64,000 bases of DNA from Nitrincola iocasae. GTDB lineage: Bacteria; Pseudomonadota; Gammaproteobacteria; Pseudomonadales; Balneatricaceae. Every line of letters begins with the position of its first letter. The stretch's first letter is position 1. The notes below the pieces were generated by a model. That model worked only from the letters and a program-made list of their open reading frames with translations. It did no database searches and had not been told where the DNA came from. This document shows, in pieces, positions 18,284-27,597 of the stretch. The position numbers were made by a program, and so were the translations under genes. Location of the stretch: contig NZ_CP044222.1 of assembly GCF_008727795.1 (NCBI RefSeq), forward strand, positions 1,426,001 through 1,490,000, given 5' to 3'.

Positions 18284-18417
18284 CCGGGCCTGAGTTGCCA
18301 TTGTACACTTGTGCAATGACACAAATGTGCAATGCCAGTTCGGCGAACGAACTACTGCTTCTGAGCACTTCCCAGCAACCCGTCCTGCAAAGGGACTCAA
18401 AAGTGTGAACTAGAGCC

Positions 18418-18795
18418 GTGAACAAAAAACGACCTGTAAATTTAGATCTGCAAACTATTAAACTGCCACTTCCGGCGGTCACCTCGATACTGCATCGCGC
18501 AACCGGTGTCGCACTATTTTTTGGTGCCATCTTTGCGGTGTATTTATTGGGACTGTCGCTGGATTCTCAGTCAGGCTTTGATGCCGCGGCTGATCTTCTC
18601 CAGGATAGTTTCCTGGCAAAACTCATCGCTTGGGGATTCGTCTCCGCACTACTGTACCACCTCGTTGCCGGTATCAAGCATCTGATTATGGATCTTGGCT
18701 ACGGCGAAGAGCTGGAGTCAGGCCAGTTGGCTGCTAAAGTCACCCTGATTGTCGGCGGTGTATTGATTCTTCTGGCAGGAGTATGGATATGGTAA
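18418..18795 (+). CDS. sdhC: Succinate dehydrogenase cytochrome b556 subunit
   Basis: A 125-residue membrane anchor of complex II with three hydrophobic spans. RPVNLDLQTIKLPLPAVTSI and the following HRATG match the SdhC N-terminus; the heme-ligand histidine is expected in LYHLVAGIKHLIMDLG. With SdhD it holds heme b and the ubiquinone site in the inner membrane. The start is a GTG at 18418 with a weak upstream AGAG; it is chosen because the alignment MNKKRPVNLDL fits SdhC N-termini. The 3' end overlaps the start of sdhD. Confidence 0.95.
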   Translation: MNKKRPVNLDLQTIKLPLPAVTSILHRATGVALFFGAIFAVYLLGLSLDSQSGFDAAADLLQDSFLAKLIAWGFVSALLYHLVAGIKHLIMDLGYGEELESGQLAAKVTLIVGGVLILLAGVWIW

Positions 18796-19136
18796 CAACA
18801 ATTACGAATTTTGGCCGTAGCGGCCTTTACGACTGGATGATGCAGCGCGTCACAGCCGTCGTGCTGATGGCCTATACAATTTTCATGTTGGGCTACCTGC
18901 TGTTCAGTTCTGATCTGAGCTATGCACAGTGGTCTGCATTATTTGAAAACACGGCCATGCGCATTTTCACTCTATTGGCAATTTTGTCTATGGTAGCGCA
19001 TGCCTGGATCGGTCTCTGGTCGGTTTCCACTGACTATATCAAACAGACCGGTGTCCGTTTCGTGTTTCAAGCCGTTTGTGGCCTGCTGGCGTTTATATAC
19101 GTTGTGTGGGGCATTCAGATTCTGTGGAGTGTCTAA
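18789..19136 (+). CDS. sdhD: Succinate dehydrogenase hydrophobic membrane anchor subunit
   Basis: A 115-residue, three-helix subunit. The first residues MVTTITNFGRSGLYDWMMQR fit SdhD N-termini, and AHAWIGLWSVSTDYI contains the histidine that ligates heme b and the aspartate-tyrosine pair near the quinone. An in-frame ATG two codons earlier (18783) exists; the later one matches relatives better. The start overlaps sdhC by seven bases, a sign of coupled translation. Confidence 0.94.
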   Translation: MVTTITNFGRSGLYDWMMQRVTAVVLMAYTIFMLGYLLFSSDLSYAQWSALFENTAMRIFTLLAILSMVAHAWIGLWSVSTDYIKQTGVRFVFQAVCGLLAFIYVVWGIQILWSV

Positions 19137-19139
19137 ACG

Positions 19140-20912
19140 ATGACTAAGCTGCGTACTTTAACCTTTGATGCCATCGTTGTCGGTGGTGGTGGTGCAGGCA
19201 TGCGTGCTGCGCTTCAGTTGGCTCAGTCAGGCCTGAAAACCGCTTGTGTCACTAAAGTATTTCCGACCCGTTCGCACACCGTATCGGCTCAGGGTGGTAT
19301 CACCTGTGCGATTGCCAGTGCGGATCCCAACGATGATTGGCGCTGGCATATGTACGACACCGTAAAAGGGTCGGACTATATCGGTGACCAGGACGCGATT
19401 GAATACATGTGTTCTGTCGGTCCTCAGGCTGTATTTGAGCTGGATCACATGGGGCTGCCTTTCTCACGTACTGAAATTGGCCGCATCTATCAGCGTCCGT
19501 TCGGTGGTCAGTCAAAAGGCCCGGATAATCCGACTCAGGCTGCACGTACCTGTGCCGCGGCTGACCGTACCGGTCACGCCTTGCTGCATACTCTGTATCA
19601 GGCCAATATGAAGGCTGGCACGACATTCCTTAATGAATGGTATGCCGTCGATCTGGTTAAAAATGCTGATGGCGCTGTGGTGGGTTGTATTGCTATTTGC
19701 ATTGAAACCGGCGAAACCGTTTATATCAAAGCCAAGGCGACTGTGCTTGCTACAGGTGGTGCTGGACGTATCTATTCATCAACCACCAATGCGCTTATTA
19801 ACACGGGCGATGGTATGGGAATGGCGTTGCGTGCAGGTTTTGCGGCGCAAGATATGGAGATGTGGCAGTTCCATCCGACCGGTATTGCCGGTGCGGGTAC
19901 GCTGGTCACAGAGGGTTGCCGTGGTGAAGGCGGTTATCTGATCAATAAAGATGGCGAGCGTTTCATGGAGCGCTATGCACCTAACGCTAAAGATCTTGCA
20001 GGGCGTGATGTAGTTGCGCGCTCAATGATCCTGGAAATCCTGGAAGGGCGCGGTTGTGGTCCTGATGGCGATCACGTACTGCTGAAGCTGGATCACCTGG
20101 GTGAAGAAGTATTGCACTCACGCTTACCTGGTATTTGCGAGCTGTCAAAAACCTTCGCAGCGGTAGATCCGGTTAAAGAGCCGATTCCAGTAGTACCTAC
20201 CTGTCACTACATGATGGGTGGCTTGCCAACCAACATTGGTGGTCAGGTTATTTCGCCGGATGCCGAAGGCAATGACCAGATTATTGATGGTTTGTTTGCC
20301 TGTGGTGAAGTCGCGTGTGTATCTGTTCACGGTGCTAACCGTCTGGGTGGCAACTCTTTGCTGGATCTGGTGGTATTTGGTCGTGCAGCGGGTATTCAGA
20401 TTGAACAGCAGATGCGTGAAGGCTATGAAGTGAAAGATGCAACCGAAGCTGATATCGAAGCAGCCATGGTGCGTCTGAATCGCCTGAATAATTCGGTTGG
20501 TGGTGAAAAAATCGCGGATGTGCGTAAAGAATTACAGAGCACTATGCAGCTGTACTTCGGCGTATTCCGTGACGGTCCAAGTATGGATAAAGGCCTGCAG
20601 TTGTTGGGTGAAATCCGTAACAAAGTTGCCAATCTGCATCTGGATGACAAGTCTCAGGCGTTCAATACCTCACGGATTGAAGCGCTGGAACTTGAAAACC
20701 TGTTGGAAGTAGCAGAAGCCACTGCCGTTGCTGCTGTCGAGCGTAAAGAGTCTCGCGGTGCACATGCCCGTAACGACTTCACCGAGCGTGATGATGAAAA
20801 CTGGCTGTGTCACTCGGTCTATTATCCGGCTGATAAGCGTATAGGTAAGCGTGCAGTTAACTTTGCACCTAAAACCATGGACGCCTTCCCGCCCAAGATC
20901 AGAACTTACTAA
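19140..20912 (+). CDS. sdhA: Succinate dehydrogenase flavoprotein subunit
   Basis: A 590-residue FAD subunit of complex II that oxidises succinate to fumarate. The FAD motif VVGGGGAGMRAAL is at residues about 14-26; the covalent flavin histidine is in FPTRSHTVSAQGG; substrate residues are in FHPTGIAGAG and HGANRLGGNSLLDLVVFGR. The C-terminus AVNFAPKTMDAFPPKIRTY is typical. Length matches the family (588-590). It follows sdhD by 3 bp. Confidence 0.98.
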   Translation: MTKLRTLTFDAIVVGGGGAGMRAALQLAQSGLKTACVTKVFPTRSHTVSAQGGITCAIASADPNDDWRWHMYDTVKGSDYIGDQDAIEYMCSVGPQAVFELDHMGLPFSRTEIGRIYQRPFGGQSKGPDNPTQAARTCAAADRTGHALLHTLYQANMKAGTTFLNEWYAVDLVKNADGAVVGCIAICIETGETVYIKAKATVLATGGAGRIYSSTTNALINTGDGMGMALRAGFAAQDMEMWQFHPTGIAGAGTLVTEGCRGEGGYLINKDGERFMERYAPNAKDLAGRDVVARSMILEILEGRGCGPDGDHVLLKLDHLGEEVLHSRLPGICELSKTFAAVDPVKEPIPVVPTCHYMMGGLPTNIGGQVISPDAEGNDQIIDGLFACGEVACVSVHGANRLGGNSLLDLVVFGRAAGIQIEQQMREGYEVKDATEADIEAAMVRLNRLNNSVGGEKIADVRKELQSTMQLYFGVFRDGPSMDKGLQLLGEIRNKVANLHLDDKSQAFNTSRIEALELENLLEVAEATAVAAVERKESRGAHARNDFTERDDENWLCHSVYYPADKRIGKRAVNFAPKTMDAFPPKIRTY

Positions 20913-20924
20913 GAGGCTGATGAT

Positions 20925-21629
20925 ATGCTGGTAAGTGTATACAGATACAACCCTGAAACAGATGATGCGCCCTATATGCAGGATATCCATATCGATATCC
21001 CTGGCGGTAAGGACATCATGGTGCTGGACCTGCTCCAGTTGCTGAAAGAGAAAGACCCTACCATGGCGTTCAGACGCTCATGCCGTGAAGGTGTGTGTGG
21101 TTCTGATGGCATGAACATGAACGGTAAAAATGGTTTGGCGTGTATTACAGCCTTGTCTCAGGTTGTCGTGAAGGACAAGCTGGTATTGCGTCCATTGCCA
21201 GGGTTACCGGTCATTCGTGACCTGGTCGTTGATATGACTCAATTCTACAAGCAGTATGAAAAGGTCAAGCCTTTCCTGATTAACGACACGCCTGCACCGG
21301 CTATCGAGCGTTTGCAGTCACCAGAGGATCGTGCGGAACTGGATGGGCTCTATGAGTGCATCCTGTGTGCCTGCTGCTCGACAGCCTGCCCATCTTTCTG
21401 GTGGAATCCGGACAAGTTTATTGGACCGTCTGGCTTGTTGCAGGCGTATCGCTTTCTGGCAGATACGCGTGATACCGCCCGTGAAGAGCGTTTGGCAGAG
21501 TTGGATGATCCATTCAGCGTGTTCCGTTGCCACGGTATCATGAACTGTGTGAGCGTTTGTCCGAAAGGTCTGAACCCGACCAAGGCCATTGGTAAAATCC
21601 GTAATCTGTTGCTGCAAAGAGCAACCTGA
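20925..21629 (+). CDS. sdhB: Succinate dehydrogenase iron-sulfur subunit
   Basis: A 234-residue subunit passing electrons from FAD to quinone. The [2Fe-2S] ligands are in CREGVCGSDGMNMNGKNGL plus the next Cys; the [4Fe-4S] ligands begin at CILCACCSTACP; the [3Fe-4S] ligands are in CHGIMNCVSVCPKGLNP. All expected cysteines are present. It follows sdhA by 12 bp and an intrinsic terminator lies just after its stop. Confidence 0.98.
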   Translation: MLVSVYRYNPETDDAPYMQDIHIDIPGGKDIMVLDLLQLLKEKDPTMAFRRSCREGVCGSDGMNMNGKNGLACITALSQVVVKDKLVLRPLPGLPVIRDLVVDMTQFYKQYEKVKPFLINDTPAPAIERLQSPEDRAELDGLYECILCACCSTACPSFWWNPDKFIGPSGLLQAYRFLADTRDTAREERLAELDDPFSVFRCHGIMNCVSVCPKGLNPTKAIGKIRNLLLQRAT

Positions 21630-21645
21630 TCACGGTTCTACTCAC

Positions 21646-21672
21646 AAAACGGCGCCCTCGGGCGCCGTTTTT
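21646..21672 (+). terminator. Intrinsic terminator of sdhCDAB
   Basis: Stem AAAACGGCGCC (21646-21656), loop CTCG, complementary GGCGCCGTTTT (21661-21671), ending in a T-run. Eleven perfect pairs and position 17 bp after the sdhB stop make this convincing. Confidence 0.92.
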
Positions 21673-21903
21673 GCATCTACCCAAAAGGTCTATGTTACGT
21701 CAGCCATTATTTTCTGTAGAATTTCCGGTGGATGAACTGTGTTAAGCGCAGCAGAAAAGTCGTAAAATAACGAGTATGCGTCTGTTTCACGAATCAGGCC
21801 GCATAAAAAAAACGGTAATCAGCTAAGAGGAAGCCAGCCAAGTGTGGTGAGGAGTGGTGCAGCCTTGCCGGACAGCTTACCTCAGACTCAGGGTGATATA
21901 ATA
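21673..21903. other. Leader region upstream of sucA
   Basis: About 230 bp between the sdh terminator and sucA. An in-frame GTG at 21844 would lengthen SucA by 20 residues with no family support. I see no clear sigma-70 pair here, but a promoter is expected because the sdh unit is terminated just upstream. Confidence 0.4.
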
Positions 21904-24735
21904 ATGCAAGACAGCATGATGGAGCTGATGTGGAAGAACGCTCACCTATACGGTGGCAACCTTTCATATGTCGAACAACTATACGAAACCTACCTGCTAG
22001 ATCCCAATGCCGTTCCACAAGAATGGCGCGAAGAATTTGACAGACTCCCTGGAACAGGTAGTAACCTTACTCAGGATATTCCACACTCTCCCGTCCGTGA
22101 ACACTTCCAACTGCTCGCTAAAACCCAGCGTAGAGCCGGGCCGGCCGCTGAGGGTAGCGTCAGTTCCGAGCACGAAAAGAAACAGGTTCGTGTATTGCGC
22201 ATGATTAACGCCTATCGTGTGCGTGGTCATCAGATTGCTCGAATAGATCCACTGAATCTGCTGCAGCGTCAACCGGTACCTGATCTCGATTTGCGTTTTC
22301 ATGAGCTGTCCGAAGCTGATTACGATAGCACTTTCCAGTTAGGTTCGTTGTTCTTCGGTCAGGAAGAAGCGCCACTTAAAGACATCGTTGCCGATCTGAA
22401 AAAAACCTACTGCTCATCTGTAGGCGCTGAGTACATGCACATCGTTGATACTCAGGAAAAACGCTGGATTCAGTCGCGCATGGAACCAGTTCGCTGTGAC
22501 CCCGTGCTGGAGCCCTCTACCCGCAAACATATTCTGGAACGGCTGACGGCGGCCGAAGGTCTGGAAAAATATCTGGGTTCACGCTACGCCGGTGCCAAAC
22601 GCTTTGGTGTTGAAGGAGGGGAGTCACTGATCCCTTGTCTGGATGAATTGGTTCAGCGTGCTGGTAAAGATGGCGCTAAAGAAATCGTCATCGGCATGGC
22701 TCACCGTGGCCGTCTGAACGTGCTGGTGAACCTGTTTGGTAAAAATCCGTCAGACCTGTTTGGTGAGTTCGAAGGTAAGAAAACCCTGGAAACTTCCGGT
22801 GATGTTAAATACCACCAGGGCTTCTCATCCAACGTGATGACCCCCGGTGGCGAAGTTCACCTGGCTATGGCGTTTAACCCGTCACACCTGGAAATTGTTT
22901 CTCCCGTAGTTGAAGGCTCTGTACGTGCACGCCAGGATCGTCGTGAAGACACTGTCGGTAACACCGTTATTCCAGTTTCTATCCATGGCGATGCTGCCTT
23001 TGCGGGTCAGGGTGTGGTCATGGAAACCTTCCAGATGTCACAAACCCGCGCCTACAAGACTGGCGGTACCATACATTTGGTGATCAACAACCAGGTGGGT
23101 TTCACCACCTCGAAGAAAGAAGATGCGCGTTCTACTGAATACTGTACCGATGTCGCAAAAATGGTTCAGGCGCCTATCTTTCATGTCAATGGTGATGACC
23201 CGGAAGCCGTGCGTTTCGTCACGCAACTGGCACTGGACTACCGCAACGAATTCAATAAAGATGTCGTCATCGACCTGGTTTGCTACCGTCGTCGTGGGCA
23301 TAACGAAGCGGATGAGCCCTCCGGTACACAGCCGTTGATGTACAAACAGATCAAAGTGCAGAAAACCACGCGTGAACTTTATGCGCAGCGCTTGCAGGAC
23401 GAGGGTGTGCTCTCGGCTGATGAAGCCAAAGAGATGGAACAGTCCTATCGTAAAGCACTTGAAAACGGCGAGCATGTTGCCAAGTCGTTGGTACTGGAAC
23501 CGAACACTGAGCTGTTCGTTGACTGGAAGCCATACCTCGGTCACCAGTGGAGCTTCGAAGCCGACACCCGCGTCGACATAAAGCTGCTACAGGAGCTGGG
23601 ACAAAAAATGTGCCGCTTCCCTGAAGGCTTTTCGATTCAGCGTCAGGTGCAGAAAATCTATGACGACCGCGTGCGTATGGCTGCAGGCGCCATGGAAATC
23701 AACTGGGGTTTCGCCGAAACACTGGCTTATGCCACCTTGCTGGCTGAAGGTAATCCGGTGCGTCTTACCGGGCAGGATGTTGGTCGAGGTACTTTCTCTC
23801 ATCGTCATGCTGTCGTGCACTGTCAGAAAGATGCTACTGCTTACACCCCGCTGAAATACCTGGCAGAAGATCAGCCAAAATTTGATATTTACGACTCCTA
23901 CCTGTCGGAAGAAGCGGTGCTGGCTTTTGAGTATGGTTACTCCACCACCATGCCAAATACCATGGTAATCTGGGAAGCGCAGTTTGGTGATTTTGCCAAT
24001 GGTGCTCAGGTTGTTATCGACCAGTTCATCACCAGCGGTGAGCATAAGTGGGGTCGCCTGTGTGGCCTGACGATGTTGCTACCGCATGGCTTTGAAGGGC
24101 AGGGTCCGGAGCACTCGTCAGCCAGATTGGAGCGTTTCCTGCAGATGTGTGCTGAGCACAACATCCAGGTTGCCGTACCGACAACGCCGGCACAGATATT
24201 CCATCTGCTGCGGCGTCAGATGACACGCCCACTGCGTAAGCCGTTGGTGGTCATGTCACCCAAATCCTTATTGCGCCACAAACAGGCGACCAGCTCGCTT
24301 GAAGATCTGGCTGAAGGCTCCTTCCAGCCGGTTATTCCGGAAGTGAACAAATTGGACGCCAAGAAAGTCAAGCGTCTGGTCATGTGCAGTGGCAAGGTCT
24401 ACTACGATCTGTACAACCGCCGTGCCGAGCTGGAAAAAGAAGACGTTGCCATCGTACGTATCGAGCAGCTCTATCCTTTCCCGGAAATGCCTCTTGCCAA
24501 CGCCATAGCCGACTATACTAACCTTGAGTCAGTAGTGTGGTGTCAGGAAGAGCCGATGAACCAGGGTGCCTGGTATTGCAGTCAGCACCACATGCGTCAT
24601 GTGTTACAGAAGCATAATCCGAAACTCTTCCTTGAAGGTGTCGGACGTCCTCATGCAGCAGCACCAGCTGTAGGCTATATTTCTGTACATATAGAACAGC
24701 AAGAAAAACTGGTTAATGAAGCGATTAATGGTTAA
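21904..24735 (+). CDS. sucA: 2-oxoglutarate dehydrogenase E1 component
   Basis: A 943-residue thiamine diphosphate enzyme that decarboxylates 2-oxoglutarate and passes the succinyl group to the lipoyl domain of SucB. The start region MQDSMMELMWKNAHLYGGNL is the usual E2-binding N-terminus. GMAHRGRLNVLVN, and GDAAFAGQGVVMET followed by INNQVGFTT, form the cofactor site; RRRGHNEADEPS and GRGTFSHRHAV are further E1 motifs. The start at 21904 gives the normal family length; AGGGTG stands eight bases before it. Confidence 0.97.
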   Translation: MQDSMMELMWKNAHLYGGNLSYVEQLYETYLLDPNAVPQEWREEFDRLPGTGSNLTQDIPHSPVREHFQLLAKTQRRAGPAAEGSVSSEHEKKQVRVLRMINAYRVRGHQIARIDPLNLLQRQPVPDLDLRFHELSEADYDSTFQLGSLFFGQEEAPLKDIVADLKKTYCSSVGAEYMHIVDTQEKRWIQSRMEPVRCDPVLEPSTRKHILERLTAAEGLEKYLGSRYAGAKRFGVEGGESLIPCLDELVQRAGKDGAKEIVIGMAHRGRLNVLVNLFGKNPSDLFGEFEGKKTLETSGDVKYHQGFSSNVMTPGGEVHLAMAFNPSHLEIVSPVVEGSVRARQDRREDTVGNTVIPVSIHGDAAFAGQGVVMETFQMSQTRAYKTGGTIHLVINNQVGFTTSKKEDARSTEYCTDVAKMVQAPIFHVNGDDPEAVRFVTQLALDYRNEFNKDVVIDLVCYRRRGHNEADEPSGTQPLMYKQIKVQKTTRELYAQRLQDEGVLSADEAKEMEQSYRKALENGEHVAKSLVLEPNTELFVDWKPYLGHQWSFEADTRVDIKLLQELGQKMCRFPEGFSIQRQVQKIYDDRVRMAAGAMEINWGFAETLAYATLLAEGNPVRLTGQDVGRGTFSHRHAVVHCQKDATAYTPLKYLAEDQPKFDIYDSYLSEEAVLAFEYGYSTTMPNTMVIWEAQFGDFANGAQVVIDQFITSGEHKWGRLCGLTMLLPHGFEGQGPEHSSARLERFLQMCAEHNIQVAVPTTPAQIFHLLRRQMTRPLRKPLVVMSPKSLLRHKQATSSLEDLAEGSFQPVIPEVNKLDAKKVKRLVMCSGKVYYDLYNRRAELEKEDVAIVRIEQLYPFPEMPLANAIADYTNLESVVWCQEEPMNQGAWYCSQHHMRHVLQKHNPKLFLEGVGRPHAAAPAVGYISVHIEQQEKLVNEAING

Positions 24736-24782
24736 TAACACGTTCGAATGAACCACTGAGCAGCATACAAAAAGGAAAGAAC

Positions 24783-25994
24783 ATGAGTATCGAAATTAAA
24801 GCACCTACATTTCCTGAATCGGTCGCCGACGGTACAGTCGCTACCTGGCACAAACAGCCAGGTGAAGCCTGTGTAACTGATGAACTGATTGTTGATATTG
24901 AAACTGACAAAGTTGTACTGGAAGTTGTTGCACCGGCAGACGGTGTGCTCAAAGAGATCGTCAAGGGTGAAGGCGACACGGTATTAAGCGAAGAAGTCCT
25001 GGCGATTTTTGAAGCGGGTGCTGTAGCGTCAGAAGCTCCTGCAGCAAGCGCAGCTTCTCAGGCAAGTGCCGATACTTCAACCACCGACGCTGAAAAAGTC
25101 GGCCCGGCGGCACGCAAGCTGATTGATGAAAATAATCTGGACGCCTCGCAGATTAAGGGTACCGGCAAGAATGGTGGTATCACTAAAGAAGATGTTCAGG
25201 CTTATCTGAGCAACCGTAGCGCCGCACCAGCTGCCGCAGCACCTAAAGCTGCCGCTGCACCCACTCCAGCTTTAAATATCCCCACTGGTGAGCGTGTTGA
25301 AAAACGTGTTCCCATGACCCGTCTGCGTGCCACCATCGCCAAGCGCCTGGTGGAAGCACAGCAAAATGCCGCCATGTTGACTACGTATAATGAAGTTAAC
25401 ATGAAGCCGGTCATGGAGTTGCGTAAACAGTACAAAGACCTGTTTGAAAAAACCCATAATGGCACCCGTTTGGGCTTTATGTCCTTCTTTGTCAAGGCCA
25501 CCACAGAAGCGTTGAAACGTTTCCCGGGTGTCAACGCGTCACTCGATGGCACGGATATGGTTTATCATGGTTATCAGGATATCGGTGTGGCTGTATCCAC
25601 AGATCGTGGCTTAATGGTGCCGGTCCTGCGCGATACTGACAGTATGAGCCTCGCTGATGTAGAAGCTACGATTGCCGATTTTGGTAAGCGTGGACGTGAC
25701 GGCAAGCTGGGTATGGATGATATGCAGGGTGGAACCTTTACCATCACTAATGGTGGTATATTTGGTTCACTGATGTCTACGCCGATTCTGAATCCACCGC
25801 AGACTGCTATTCTGGGTATGCATAAAATTCAGGAGCGTCCAATGGCTGTCAATGGTCAGGTGGTTATCCTGCCAATGATGTACCTGGCACTGTCATACGA
25901 CCACCGTATGATTGATGGGAAGGAAGCGGTACAATTCCTGGTTACGGTAAAAGATCTACTGGAAGATCCTGCACGTCTGCTGCTTGAAGTCTAA
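24783..25994 (+). CDS. sucB: Dihydrolipoyllysine succinyltransferase, E2 component of 2-oxoglutarate dehydrogenase
   Basis: A 403-residue E2 core protein. The single lipoyl domain carries its lysine in ETDKVVLEV (near residue 43). An Ala/Ser-rich linker follows, then the E1/E3-binding domain (GPAARKLIDENNLDASQIKG, residues about 106-145), another Ala/Pro linker, and the catalytic domain ending in SYDHRMIDGKEAVQFL with the catalytic histidine. It makes succinyl-CoA. It follows sucA by 47 bp, with AAGGAA at the start. Confidence 0.97.
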   Translation: MSIEIKAPTFPESVADGTVATWHKQPGEACVTDELIVDIETDKVVLEVVAPADGVLKEIVKGEGDTVLSEEVLAIFEAGAVASEAPAASAASQASADTSTTDAEKVGPAARKLIDENNLDASQIKGTGKNGGITKEDVQAYLSNRSAAPAAAAPKAAAAPTPALNIPTGERVEKRVPMTRLRATIAKRLVEAQQNAAMLTTYNEVNMKPVMELRKQYKDLFEKTHNGTRLGFMSFFVKATTEALKRFPGVNASLDGTDMVYHGYQDIGVAVSTDRGLMVPVLRDTDSMSLADVEATIADFGKRGRDGKLGMDDMQGGTFTITNGGIFGSLMSTPILNPPQTAILGMHKIQERPMAVNGQVVILPMMYLALSYDHRMIDGKEAVQFLVTVKDLLEDPARLLLEV

Positions 25995-26031
25995 GTACGG
26001 ATAGTCACTCAACTGAAAACAGGATAGATTA

Positions 26032-27468
26032 ATGTCTGATAAGTTTGATGTAATTATAATTGGTTCCGGTCCTGGCGGTTATGTAGCTGCTATACGTGCC
26101 GCACAGTTAGGCCTGAAAACGGCTTGTGTTGAAAAATGGGTTGATAATAAGGGCGCGCCGGTATTAGGCGGCACCTGTCTGAACGTAGGTTGTATTCCGT
26201 CTAAAGCACTGCTGGAAACGACCCACAAGTTGCATGAAGCACAACATGGCTTTGCTGCACAGGGTATCCTGGCTGACAACGTGCATATGGACACCAAACA
26301 GATGGTGAGCCGTAAGAACCAGATCGTAAAAAATCTGACCGGTGGTATCGCTGGTTTGTTCAAAGCCAATGGCGTTACCTTACTGCAGGGTAAAGGCAAG
26401 TTGCTGGCCAACAAACAGGTTGAAGTGACTGCCAATGATGGTTCTGTCAGCCTGCACGAAGCCGAAAATGTCATCCTGGCTTCCGGTTCTGTACCGGTTG
26501 AAATTCCGCCAGCGCCTCTGACAGAAGGCTTGATTCTGGATAATGCCGGTGCGTTGGATATCGATGAAGTGCCCAAGCGCCTGGGTATTATCGGTGCTGG
26601 CGTTATCGGTCTGGAAATGGGTTCTATCTGGGCACGTTGTGGTTCAGAAGTCACCGTACTGGAAGCGATGGACTCTTTCCTGGCCCTGGCCGATCAGGAC
26701 GTTGCCAAAGAAGCTCACAAACAGATGACCAAGCAGGGCCTGGATATTAAACTGGGTGCCCGCTGTACCGGAACTGAAGTCAAAGGCAAGGAAGTGACTG
26801 TTAAGTACACTGATGCCAAAGGTGAACAGGAACTGGTAGTCGACAAGCTGATCGTAGCTGTAGGTCGACGCCCACTGACTCAGGGCCTGGTCACTGACGA
26901 CACTGGCGTCAAACTGGACGAGCGTGGCTTCATCTTCGTTGATGAGCAATGCCGTACCAATGCCCCTGGCGTATATGCCATAGGTGATATTGTTCGTGGT
27001 CCGATGCTGGCGCATAAAGCGTCTGAAGAAGGCATTATGGTCGTGGATATCATCGCCGGTCATAAAGCACAGTTAAACTACGACTGTGTTCCGAACATCA
27101 TTTACACTTTCCCTGAACTGGCTTGGGTCGGTAAAACCGAGCAAGAGCTGAAAAATGAAGGTGTAGCGATCAAGATTGGTAAGTTCCCGTTCGCGGCATC
27201 AGGCCGTGCAATGGCAGCCAATGCCACAGAAGGTTTCGTCAAAATGATTGCTGACGAAAAAACCGATCGTATTCTGGGTGTACATATCGTTGGTGGTATC
27301 GCCTCAGAACTTATCGCGCAAGCGGTGATTGCGATGGAATTCTGTTCAACTGCAGAAGATCTGCAGATGACAGTATTTGCTCACCCAACTGTGAGTGAAG
27401 CGGTTCATGAAGCCGCACTGGCTGTGGATAACCATGCTATCCATGTAGCCAACCGTAAAAAGCGCTAA
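26032..27468 (+). CDS. lpdG: Dihydrolipoyl dehydrogenase (E3)
   Basis: A 478-residue FAD disulfide oxidoreductase that re-oxidises dihydrolipoyl groups of the 2-oxoglutarate (and possibly pyruvate or glycine) complexes and makes NADH. FAD motif GSGPGGYVAAIRAAQLG, redox-active cysteines in GGTCLNVGCIPSKAL, NAD motif GAGVIGLEMGSIW, and the catalytic His-Glu pair in HPTVSEAVHEAAL. It lies 37 bp after sucB in the same operon, which suggests the E3 dedicated to this complex. Confidence 0.97.
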   Translation: MSDKFDVIIIGSGPGGYVAAIRAAQLGLKTACVEKWVDNKGAPVLGGTCLNVGCIPSKALLETTHKLHEAQHGFAAQGILADNVHMDTKQMVSRKNQIVKNLTGGIAGLFKANGVTLLQGKGKLLANKQVEVTANDGSVSLHEAENVILASGSVPVEIPPAPLTEGLILDNAGALDIDEVPKRLGIIGAGVIGLEMGSIWARCGSEVTVLEAMDSFLALADQDVAKEAHKQMTKQGLDIKLGARCTGTEVKGKEVTVKYTDAKGEQELVVDKLIVAVGRRPLTQGLVTDDTGVKLDERGFIFVDEQCRTNAPGVYAIGDIVRGPMLAHKASEEGIMVVDIIAGHKAQLNYDCVPNIIYTFPELAWVGKTEQELKNEGVAIKIGKFPFAASGRAMAANATEGFVKMIADEKTDRILGVHIVGGIASELIAQAVIAMEFCSTAEDLQMTVFAHPTVSEAVHEAALAVDNHAIHVANRKKR

Positions 27469-27484
27469 CCTGAAGGATTGTTGT

Positions 27485-27515
27485 GCAGTGACAGGCCATA
27501 AGCCTGCTTCACTGC
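27485..27515 (+). promoter_or_regulatory. Intercistronic hairpin between lpdG and sucC
   Basis: GCAGTG (27485-27490) pairs with CACTGC (27510-27515), and AGGC (27493-27496) with GCCT (27502-27505), around an internal loop. No T-run follows. It could be a weak terminator, an RNase stop or a processing site that sets apart sucAB-lpdG and sucCD mRNA levels. Confidence 0.45.
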
Positions 27516-27597
27516 GCGTGCAGTTCACACAAGGTGCAGTCAGCGGTTAACAGCCCTGTGCTGTACATGTTTAATCGATAATTCAACGGATCAGAAC

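Larger units (their letters stand above)
17974..18417. promoter_or_regulatory. Divergent gltA-sdhC promoter region
   Basis: A 444-bp non-coding stretch separating two TCA transcription units. It contains the sigma-70-like promoters described separately on each strand. The predicted sdhC leader (about 130 nt) includes an imperfect inverted pair around CACTTGTGC and ACACAAATGTG (18306-18329). No reading frame inside it has family features. Confidence 0.6.

Noticed and set aside
18220..18408. A 62-codon frame in the sdhC leader
   Set aside because: It crosses the proposed promoter and has no ribosome site or family match.
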